A DNA stretch of 6,959 nucleotides, taken from positions 1 to 6,959 of the forward strand of contig JAHZIU010000201.1 in assembly GCA_022601315.1 (NCBI GenBank). Reading direction: 5' to 3'. Made by a program: the position numbers and the translations under genes. Shown here one piece after another: positions 1 through 4,566 of this stretch (position 1 is the stretch's first letter; each line of letters begins with the position of its first letter). The notes under the pieces were generated by a model. The model saw only the letters and a program-made list of their open reading frames with translations, ran no database searches and was not told the DNA's origin. The DNA is from Betaproteobacteria bacterium (lineage in GTDB: Bacteria > Pseudomonadota > Gammaproteobacteria > Burkholderiales > Nitrosomonadaceae).

Positions 1-58
1 AGCTCAATAAAATCTGTTCCATTTTTTTAATTTATTAACCCTATGATGAGGATTTTCA

Positions 59-511
59 ATGAAACCAAAAATATTACTTAAATTACTGCTGTTGGTTCTT
101 TTTGCGCTCTATGGCGTTGTAGCGCAGGCACAAGATAACACATGGGCATCTGACGATAAGCTGGTGAGCTTGGTCGCTGTGCCTGTCTATGATCCGCAGT
201 CTCAAGCGTTAACCAGTGTCGTTGTTACCTTATCTGATTACACCGTTGGCGCTGCGGCCATTCCACCAACGGCAGCTCCCTATGTCTATCCGGCATTCAC
301 ATTCCCATTTAAAGCTTCGTCGGCTATTAGTCCAAAACAATCTGTGGTTCCGAAAACAGGGTCGTCTACAGTTACTGGGACGATGGAATTTATTTCTCTA
401 AAAAGTTCAAGCACCTCGACTTTTTTGTTTATTAACCTGACATACGGGGCAGGTAAAACTGCGGAAGGCTCTGTTTTAAAGATCTCTCTGGTTAAAGTGG
501 GACTTGATTAA
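59..511 (+). CDS. Small secreted protein of unknown function, 150 aa
   Basis: I do not recognise the family. The N-terminus is a classic Sec signal peptide: Lys at positions 3 and 5, a leucine-rich hydrophobic core (about residues 6-21), and an AQA cleavage site near residues 22-24, giving a mature protein that begins QDNTWAS. The mature part, about 125 residues, is rich in Ser, Thr, Val and Pro, has no cysteine and no membrane segment, and alternates short hydrophobic and polar residues as expected of a small beta-sandwich. The ATG is preceded by TGAGGA at 47-52 with 6-nt spacing, which supports this start. It is first in a run of four same-strand ORFs, with 136 bp to the next, so it may be co-transcribed with the GH18-like gene. 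It is probably periplasmic or extracellular. The existence of the gene is well supported; its function is unknown. Confidence 0.8.
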   Translation: MKPKILLKLLLLVLFALYGVVAQAQDNTWASDDKLVSLVAVPVYDPQSQALTSVVVTLSDYTVGAAAIPPTAAPYVYPAFTFPFKASSAISPKQSVVPKTGSSTVTGTMEFISLKSSSTSTFLFINLTYGAGKTAEGSVLKISLVKVGLD

Positions 512-647
512 CTCCTGGCTTAAAAATGCATTGTTCGATTTGAGTGTTGATATTGATGAGCTTCACTACGTTTAGTACATCACTACACAGTGATCATTGA
601 GCTGAATTCTTCATCAAAATACTCAACAACGCAAGGAAACTATAATT

Positions 648-1379
648 ATGGACGATTACATTGTTGGTGGATGGTCTCAAAACTTAAAGGTTGTCCCGCC
701 AAAATCTTTTTCCTATGCCATGTATGGCATGGTTACCAATTTTCCCTCCTTAACCACCGGCACTGCGAAAGCACCCGGCTGGAGTCCGGCGAAAACGCCA
801 GCACCGCAATACCCTTACTGCAAGGTTCTTTGGACTTACGGCGGCGCAGGCGGTGTGCCAGATAGAACGCCAAGCGCTGCCTCAGAAATTAAAGCCATTG
901 TTGACGCATCGCAAGTTCAAAACTGGGTCGGCGTGGATTTTGATAATGAATCGATGATGGATATCGGCAATATCGTAGTGACGACACAGCACCTTAAGAA
1001 TCATGGAAAGGAATCCAGTTATACTTTTCTGGCGGGCTGGGATTATAACAATAATCACCAAGGCGTTCATGATGTTAAGAAAATCGCAGAGCATGGAGCT
1101 GCTGACCGATTTATCTTGATGTGTTACGGCAAAAGTATGTGGTCGATGGATGATGTTGTTGCTAATGTCGGTCCGGCGATTGAAAAAACTATCGCGCAAG
1201 GCGTACTTCCTAAAAAAGTTATTCTTGCTCTCACCTACAAAGGACTGACTCGGAAGAATCTTGATTATTTCCTGAATCAAGTGACAAGCAAGCAGATTGG
1301 CGGGCTTTTTATTTGGGAATACCCATCCCTCAGTAACACGGATTTAGATTATATCTGCACTAAATTGGGTATCGACTAG
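648..1379 (+). CDS. GH18-like (chitinase-fold) TIM-barrel protein without signal peptide
   Basis: The 243-residue protein reads as a compact glycoside hydrolase family 18-like barrel. Candidate strands in order: YIVGGW (4-9), FSYAMYG (21-27), KVLWTYGGAGG (59-69), WVGVDFDNES (93-102), YTFLAGWDY (125-133), FILMCYG (155-161), KVILALTYKG (190-199) and GGLFIWEYPS (218-227). Strand 4 matches the GH18 DGxDxDxE signature as V94-G-V-D97-F-D99-N-E101: the two inner aspartates and the catalytic glutamate are present and only the first Asp is Val. Tyr160 and Trp223 fit the usual strand 6 and strand 8 active-site residues. GH18 enzymes cleave beta-1,4-GlcNAc polymers such as chitin by substrate-assisted catalysis, but catalytically inert lectin-like members exist. 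There is no signal peptide, so the protein is cytoplasmic or leaves by another route. AAGGAA lies upstream of the ATG. The fold call is fairly sure; substrate and activity are inferred. Confidence 0.75.
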   Translation: MDDYIVGGWSQNLKVVPPKSFSYAMYGMVTNFPSLTTGTAKAPGWSPAKTPAPQYPYCKVLWTYGGAGGVPDRTPSAASEIKAIVDASQVQNWVGVDFDNESMMDIGNIVVTTQHLKNHGKESSYTFLAGWDYNNNHQGVHDVKKIAEHGAADRFILMCYGKSMWSMDDVVANVGPAIEKTIAQGVLPKKVILALTYKGLTRKNLDYFLNQVTSKQIGGLFIWEYPSLSNTDLDYICTKLGID

Positions 1380-1415
1380 CCGGTATGTTCTGCGACTTAT
1401 TAAAGGAGTTCAATC

Positions 1416-1604
1416 ATGAAAAATGTTGTAACCAACGCCCAGGCTGATCCAATGACCATTAACCCCGGGGGCAATAATATCATCCAAACTACGCTACAGC
1501 ACCATGAGATAGTGTATGCGCATTATTGGAACCCAAACTTCTTGCCGGGTCGGAGCATATTGTCTTGTCTGAAGAGTTTTGTCTTGGTTAAGCGTAGGTT
1601 CTAA
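1416..1604 (+). CDS. Small hypothetical protein, 62 aa, possibly frameshifted near its end
   Basis: No known family is recognised. A strong ribosome binding site, AAGGAG at 1403-1408 with 7-nt spacing, precedes the ATG, and the ORF starts 36 bp after the GH18-like gene, so translation is plausible. The N-terminal part (TINPGGNNIIQTTLQHHEIV, then AHYWNPN) is polar and protein-like with no signal peptide. After NPN the frame turns into a basic, cysteine-containing tail (LKSFVLVKRRF) that looks less natural. The +1 frame over the same bases reads LAGSEHIVLSEEFCLG and then a TAA stop, which looks more like a real C-terminus. A single-base indel near 1540-1550 could therefore have changed the end of the gene. 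It may be a small intact protein, a frameshifted one, or a remnant of a longer protein. Confidence 0.45.
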   Translation: MKNVVTNAQADPMTINPGGNNIIQTTLQHHEIVYAHYWNPNFLPGRSILSCLKSFVLVKRRF

Positions 1605-1674
1605 ACTCATGCATCGTAAAAAAAACGATAAGGATGGGATGTAAACACTATCCCGCTCAAATAAAGGAAAAAAC

Positions 1675-2301
1675 ATGGCTGATATAAAATTAAACCTCAT
1701 CAATCTCTCAGAGGATGCAAGTAACAGTGATTATGTGATATTTCAGCGGAACATAAACCTTGATTCGGGCATTCAAGCCGTAGCTTGGAAGGTTATCCAA
1801 AGCTTGGGTAATGGCGCTAATCATCCGTTTACGTATCCCCAGGAATTGTATGTAGGTGCGAAGGATGCCAATGGTAACTATATGCAGAAGATTTTAGCAA
1901 AGAAAGGCTATGCCTACGAGATGATAAATACTCTGTCCGGGCATGAGTTGCGATCCTCTCCTATGCCCGCAGCTAGTCCGGTCGATGTTGAAGTGTCGAA
2001 CAAACTGGCAAAAGGTTCCATTGATGCACAGATATACCGTGGAGGCAGTTTGCTGGCCGCCAAGGTTAATATAGCGCCGGGTTCTAAAGCGAACTTCCAA
2101 TTCCAGTCGATACTGTTTATTGGATCTGTGTCTCAGGTGGTTGAAGGCACTGCGATGAATTCAAACGTCACAGTGCAATACCTGACCGAACTGAATCTTA
2201 TGGGCATCTCCGTTGCTGATATTATTATCAGCGGTGGTGGTGTGGGTACAGAGTCCACAGCGATAAAGTTTACTCTTGCTCCTACTGTTTCGGTGCTATA
2301 A
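1675..2301 (+). CDS. Uncharacterised beta-rich protein, 208 aa
   Basis: The protein has no signal peptide, no cysteine and no membrane segment. Its start (ADIKLNLINLSEDASNSDYV, then IFQRN) and the following AWKVIQSLG...NHPFTYP segment resemble a family of roughly 200-residue bacterial hypothetical proteins that I remember but cannot name. The rest is a series of short hydrophobic strands broken by Gly, Asn and Ser turns (residues 105-160: DVEVSN, IDAQIYRGG, LLAAKVNIAPGSKANFQF), consistent with an all-beta fold. The C-terminus is Ser/Thr/Gly-rich with a GGGVG stretch. AAAGGAAA at 1663-1670 precedes the ATG with 4-nt spacing, which supports the start. It is the last of four same-strand ORFs and may work with the GH18-like protein, but that is only inferred from proximity. 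Confidence 0.8.
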   Translation: MADIKLNLINLSEDASNSDYVIFQRNINLDSGIQAVAWKVIQSLGNGANHPFTYPQELYVGAKDANGNYMQKILAKKGYAYEMINTLSGHELRSSPMPAASPVDVEVSNKLAKGSIDAQIYRGGSLLAAKVNIAPGSKANFQFQSILFIGSVSQVVEGTAMNSNVTVQYLTELNLMGISVADIIISGGGVGTESTAIKFTLAPTVSVL

Positions 2302-2376
2302 ATGGATGTGGCTTGTAGACCTTTATTTGTATTAGTCATCAAACTCCATAGATAGCAAAGTCATTGAACTGAACCA

Positions 2377-2396
2377 CTACCGGCTGGCGCCGGTAG
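2377..2396. repeat. 8-bp hairpin downstream of tnpA, candidate IS200 right-end hairpin
   Basis: CTACCGGC and GCCGGTAG flank the 4-nt loop TGGC, giving a perfect 8-bp GC-rich stem. It has no T-run on either side, so it does not look like an intrinsic terminator. Its place just past the truncated transposase fits the right-end subterminal hairpin of an IS200-type element, probably brought next to the gene fragment by an internal deletion. Confidence 0.55.
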
Positions 2397-2623
2397 GATC
2401 GAGTTTGGCTGGAAACCTTTAGAGCTTTTCGTGAATAACGCCTCTTCACTCGTTGCAAAAAACGACTAACGCAATGCGCGACGGTATCTCTACGATCATA
2501 TACACATGATTTGTCGACAATATACCATGTGCAATCGTCAAGCCCATCTCCTTAAAAAATTGGTGAACAATTGTGCGAACCCGTTCTATTATTTCTCCTC
2601 GCAGAACCTTGTGTTGATATTTA

Positions 2624-2642
2624 GCCTGAATATTGCACCAGT
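2624..2642 (+). repeat. Left terminal inverted repeat of the MITE
   Basis: The 19-bp sequence GCCTGAATATTGCACCAGT pairs with the right repeat at 2847-2865 with 18 of 19 bases identical; the mismatch is C versus T at the second base. The TA directly outside it (2622-2623) is the duplicated target. Confidence 0.85.
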
Positions 2643-2660
2643 TGGTGGAATTTAAACGCC

Positions 2661-2747
2661 GCCTTGTACTGAATTGAGCGTGCTCGCGACCGGAGACGCA
2701 GTTATTCTGCGGCGTAGAGAGCATGTGCGTTCTATTCAATACAGGGC
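2661..2747. repeat. Imperfect internal inverted repeat of the MITE
   Basis: The segment 2661-2679 pairs imperfectly with 2729-2747 (about 15 of 19 bases). TGCTC at 2681-2685 pairs with GAGCA at 2719-2723, and at the centre CGCAG (2697-2701) and CTGCG (2707-2711) form a perfect 5-bp stem around the loop TTATT. As single-stranded DNA or RNA this would fold into a long hairpin, a common property of MITEs. Confidence 0.65.
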
Positions 2748-2846
2748 AAGTTAAAAACCAGCAAGTGAGTCGCAAGTACAAACTGTATTTTCTAAAAATT
2801 TGCTAAAAACCAACAGGAATAACGATTACAAGCCAAAATCTAACGT

Positions 2847-2865
2847 ACTGGTGCAATATTCAGAC
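2847..2865 (-). repeat. Right terminal inverted repeat of the MITE
   Basis: ACTGGTGCAATATTCAGAC is the inverse of the left repeat apart from one base. It is followed by the second TA copy (2866-2867) and then by the N-terminal half of the IS200 transposase on the minus strand. Confidence 0.85.
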
Positions 2866-2947
2866 TAGGTGTCCAAACAATATAGTAACGATGGTGGAAA
2901 ATTGTGTGACAACCAGTTGTATAGCTCATAGTATGAGCAAGCTTTTT

Positions 2948-2963
2948 TCCGCTTGAGGGCGGA
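2948..2963. repeat. Hairpin upstream of tnpA, candidate IS200 left-end hairpin
   Basis: TCCGC (2948-2952) and GCGGA (2959-2963) pair around the loop TTGAGG, 19 bp upstream of the tnpA start on the minus strand. IS200 elements carry a subterminal left-end hairpin in this position, used in single-strand recognition. The stem is short, so the call rests mainly on position. Confidence 0.5.
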
Positions 2964-3211
2964 GATTTTGGATTAAAAAGATGGGATAATAAATAGTTAT
3001 TACGTTATATATGGCTATGTCATAGTTAACGGTTGAAACGGTTTTTTTCTTTCAATATGCCCTATAAAACAAAAAGTTATTGTAATTATTGGTCAAAGCG
3101 ATAGGCCATCCTATGTCATCCCAGATAACTCACGAGATAATGTAGCCACACCGTGAAACTTTGCTATCCATTTGGTTCCCTGAAATTTCATATTTCTTGA
3201 GCCTAAACGTT

Positions 3212-3240
3212 AAAAATGACTCAATTGAGTCATTTTTTTT
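3212..3240 (+). terminator. Palindromic intrinsic terminator (possibly bidirectional)
   Basis: AAAAATGACTCAA and TTGAGTCATTTTT form a perfect 26-bp palindrome (3212-3237), and the T-run extends to 3240 (eight Ts). Transcribed rightward it gives a hairpin with a U-tract; the A-run on the left gives a shorter U-tract in the other direction. No gene ends immediately upstream: the nearest + strand stop is at 2301. It may end an unannotated short transcript or insulate the response regulator gene. Confidence 0.65.
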
Positions 3241-3375
3241 AGGGGGGATTGGAGTATAAGAAAGTGATGTTACAAAATCAAAGGTTAGGAAATAGACTTC
3301 ACCATTTTACAAGAAATTCTCAACAATTAACTACGACATAGCCTTATATATTGATAATGTCTATTATTTATAAGA

Positions 3376-3384
3376 TGTTATACT
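3376..3384 (+). promoter_or_regulatory. Extended -10 promoter, near-leaderless start
   Basis: TGTTATACT fits the extended -10 consensus (TGnTATAAT) with one mismatch in the hexamer. No good -35 lies at normal spacing: a TTGATA at 3351-3356 is 22 nt away. The hexamer ends 9 bp before the ATG at 3394, so transcription would begin only a few bases before the codon, and no Shine-Dalgarno sequence is visible. Confidence 0.45.
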
Positions 3385-3393
3385 GAATTTCTT

Positions 3394-4065
3394 ATGTTGA
3401 AAATTTTGATTTTAGATGACCATCTTTTATTTGTAGAAGGGCTGTGCTATATCCTTAATGCGTTGATTGATGAATTAATAATCTTTGAGGCTTCATGCCG
3501 TAAAGAAGGATTGGCGCTAGTTGATTGTCAGAATGATCTTGATCTAGTACTGCTAGGTATATGCTTGCCTGGTGTTTTAGGATGGGAGGCTTTGGTGGAA
3601 ATTAAGCAAAGCCATCCATTGTTGCCTGTCATTATTATATCTGCCTCTGACAATCAGACAATTATGTGTGAAGCATTGACTTTAGGTGCCTCGGGCTTTA
3701 TCCATAAGTCTACTAAAGGTAAAACGTTGTTGCAAATAATAAGGTTAGTTCTTTCTGGAGAGACTTATATTCCATCGGTGTTATTAAGTAAGTTATCCAT
3801 AATTGTGGGTGAAACGAAGCCTTGCCAAAACAAGGCACAAGTCGATTGTAAGAATGAATTCTATTCATCTGAGATTGCTCCTAAATTGACGTTGCGTCAG
3901 AGAGAGATTTTAAACCATGTTGCAAATGGGTTTTCTAATAAGGAAATCGCTAGTGAGTTATGTATTTCAGAAGCAACAGTGAAGTCTCATGTTGCTTCGG
4001 TATTAAGGGCATTGGACGTGACTAATCGTACTCAGGCTGCCCAAGCTGCTTTTAAGCTGCGGTGA
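3394..4065 (+). CDS. NarL/FixJ-type response regulator with phospho-acceptor Asp replaced by Gly
   Basis: Residues 1-120 form a receiver domain and 162-223 a LuxR-type helix-turn-helix DNA-binding domain (LTLRQREIL at 165-173, then SNKEIASELCISEATVKSHV at 181-200). Such proteins normally change DNA binding after phosphorylation by a sensor kinase. Here the acidic pair D8-D9, S84 and K105 are kept, but the phosphorylation site reads LVLLG55-ICLPG instead of LVLLD-xxLPG. Asp to Gly needs only one base change (GAT to GGT, codon 3556-3558). The domain therefore cannot be phosphorylated in the usual way and may act constitutively or through another signal. No kinase gene lies nearby. The start is the family-typical MLKILILDDH; there is no Shine-Dalgarno site, but a promoter sits almost at the ATG. 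Length is normal (about 210-225 residues) and the reading frame is otherwise intact. Confidence 0.9.
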   Translation: MLKILILDDHLLFVEGLCYILNALIDELIIFEASCRKEGLALVDCQNDLDLVLLGICLPGVLGWEALVEIKQSHPLLPVIIISASDNQTIMCEALTLGASGFIHKSTKGKTLLQIIRLVLSGETYIPSVLLSKLSIIVGETKPCQNKAQVDCKNEFYSSEIAPKLTLRQREILNHVANGFSNKEIASELCISEATVKSHVASVLRALDVTNRTQAAQAAFKLR

Positions 4066-4202
4066 TTAGTTTTTTAGTTGTCAAAAGGGTCAATGTTGCC
4101 AAAAAGTGTCTACCAACATTAATACATTACAATTATGCCTATCCTCAATAATTGCTGAAATGTTGAGCCTGACGTTCATTTTCTTTGATTCATGCATACC
4201 CG

Positions 4203-4548
4203 ATTGCCCTGTGAACAGTAGCGGATTGTACTGACGCGTGATCGCGTGTTGTTGCAACAAAAAATCATTACCTATGGGTATTTTGTGCGGGCGCATATCC
4301 CTAAAACTCAGATCAGGGAAGTGCTGAATCGATTTGATTTGCATCATTTAGTCATGCCGATGACGCGTTGCACGCGCTGTAATGGAAAACTGGCTGAGAC
4401 GGACAAACAAAAAACCGCGCATCGTTTGAAGCCATTGACCAAGAAATACTTCGACCAGTTTCTGATCTGTTCAGACTGTGAACAGATTTATTGGTAGGGT
4501 AGCCACTGTATGCGTGTACAGCATTTGGTTGATGAGTTGATCAACTGA
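4203..4548 (+). pseudogene. Mut7-C RNase domain protein, decayed C-terminal fragment
   Basis: The best frame encodes RIVLTRDRVLLQQ, TYGYFVRAHIPKTQIREVLN, RFDL, PMTRCTRCNGKL and LICSDCEQIYW. These are the PIN-like RIVLTRD core and the four-cysteine zinc ribbon (CxxC ... CxxC) of Mut7-C family proteins. Two in-frame TAG codons break it: at 4219-4221, just before RIVLTRD, and at 4495-4497, between IYW and GSH, where relatives have a sense codon (W-x-GSHYxRM). Beyond the second stop the family sequence continues as GSHCMRVQHLVDELIN to TGA at 4546-4548. Upstream, IA in one frame joins CEQ in another across an apparent extra C at 4207-4209. The N-terminal half is not recognisable. An ORF from a GTG at 4246 to 4497 is the longest open piece but would lack essential parts, so I treat the locus as a pseudogene. 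Confidence 0.75.
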
Positions 4549-4566
4549 TAACTGAGGATTTTAGGT

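Larger units (their letters stand above)
2624..2865. mobile_element. 242-bp MITE-like element with 19-bp TIRs and TA target duplication
   Basis: The ends are GCCTGAATATTGCACCAGT at 2624-2642 and its inverse at 2847-2865, with one mismatch in 19. TA flanks both sides (2622-2623 and 2866-2867). Deleting the element plus one TA restores the surrounding transposase reading frame exactly, which independently fixes the boundaries. It is too short to encode a transposase and contains none, so it is a non-autonomous element. A TA duplication is typical of IS630/Tc1/mariner transposition, so a transposase of that superfamily probably moved it. The interior is largely self-complementary. The right arm carries about 85-90 bp with no counterpart in the left arm. 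Confidence 0.8.
2380..2929 (-). pseudogene. tnpA: IS200-type transposase TnpA, multiply disrupted
   Basis: On the minus strand an ATG at 2929 opens MSYTTGCHTIFHHR followed by YYIVWTP, the usual N-terminus of IS200-type Y1 transposases. After a 242-bp insertion (2624-2865) it resumes as KYQHKVLRGEIIERVR...EMGLTIAHGILSTNHVYMIVEIP...IALVV. Removing the insertion and one TA joins the parts in frame as WTP-KYQHKV. Near 2461 the frame breaks in a run of six Ts; with one T more it would continue FLQRVKRRYSRKALK, matching the family's RVKGRSSRKIQ helix. The remainder, including the RYWG/ARGYF region and the catalytic tyrosine, is missing. The metal-binding HUH pair is HVY (family: DHVHM), so the protein was inactive even apart from the truncation. 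A complete relative is about 130-150 residues. An ORF from 2781 to 2446 spans part of this region, but its first 53 residues are read out of the MITE. Confidence 0.85.
2377..2963 (-). mobile_element. Decayed IS200/IS605-family insertion sequence, interrupted by a MITE
   Basis: The element is recognised from its transposase remnant on the minus strand and from hairpins on both sides of it, a hallmark of IS200/IS605 elements, which move as single strands and carry subterminal hairpins instead of inverted repeats. The hairpins (2948-2963 before tnpA, 2377-2396 after it) are used here as approximate limits. The true ends lie a few bases further out and cannot be fixed without an intact relative. 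A 242-bp MITE sits inside. No tnpB accessory gene is present, as in IS200-type elements. The element is dead through several independent lesions. Confidence 0.75.
2964..3393. other. Gene-free intergenic stretch before the response regulator
   Basis: These 430 AT-rich bases hold no convincing coding region on either strand. The only structures I can support are the palindromic terminator-like site at 3212-3240 and the extended -10 promoter at 3376-3384. A direct repeat of ACGGTT near 3030-3045 is too short to interpret. Confidence 0.5.

Noticed and set aside
882..1280. 132-residue minus-strand ORF opposite the GH18-like gene
   Set aside because: It is an antisense shadow of a gene with clear domain motifs and has no coding character of its own.
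1636..1656. GGGAT/ATCCC hairpin between the 62-residue ORF and the 208-residue gene
   Set aside because: A 5-bp stem with a 9-nt loop and no T-run is not distinguishable from chance.
2446..2781. 111-residue minus-strand ORF as a real gene
   Set aside because: Its first 53 residues are translated from the MITE and the rest is the middle of the broken IS200 transposase.
2346..3178. Inverted pair CTTTGCTATC (near 2351 on the minus strand, near 3161 on the plus strand) as ends of a larger element
   Set aside because: Only about 10-12 bases match, there is no target duplication, and neither copy sits at a recognisable element boundary.
3351..3384. TTGATA as the -35 box for the TATACT hexamer
   Set aside because: The spacing is 22 nt, too long for a sigma-70 promoter; the extended -10 explains the site better.
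4090..4347. 85-residue minus-strand ORF
   Set aside because: It lies opposite the Mut7-C remnant, has no recognisable domain or ribosome binding site, and its frame is the antisense of conserved family sequence.
4219..4497. Recoding of TAG as an amino acid in the Mut7-C frame
   Set aside because: A frameshift also lies upstream, the N-terminal half is missing, and the GH18-like gene uses TAG as an ordinary stop at 1377-1379. Decay explains the data more simply.
4528..4546. GTTGAT...ATCAAC hairpin as terminator of the minus-strand operon
   Set aside because: The stem is short and AT-rich and no T-run follows on the minus strand; it also lies within the Mut7-C remnant coding sequence.
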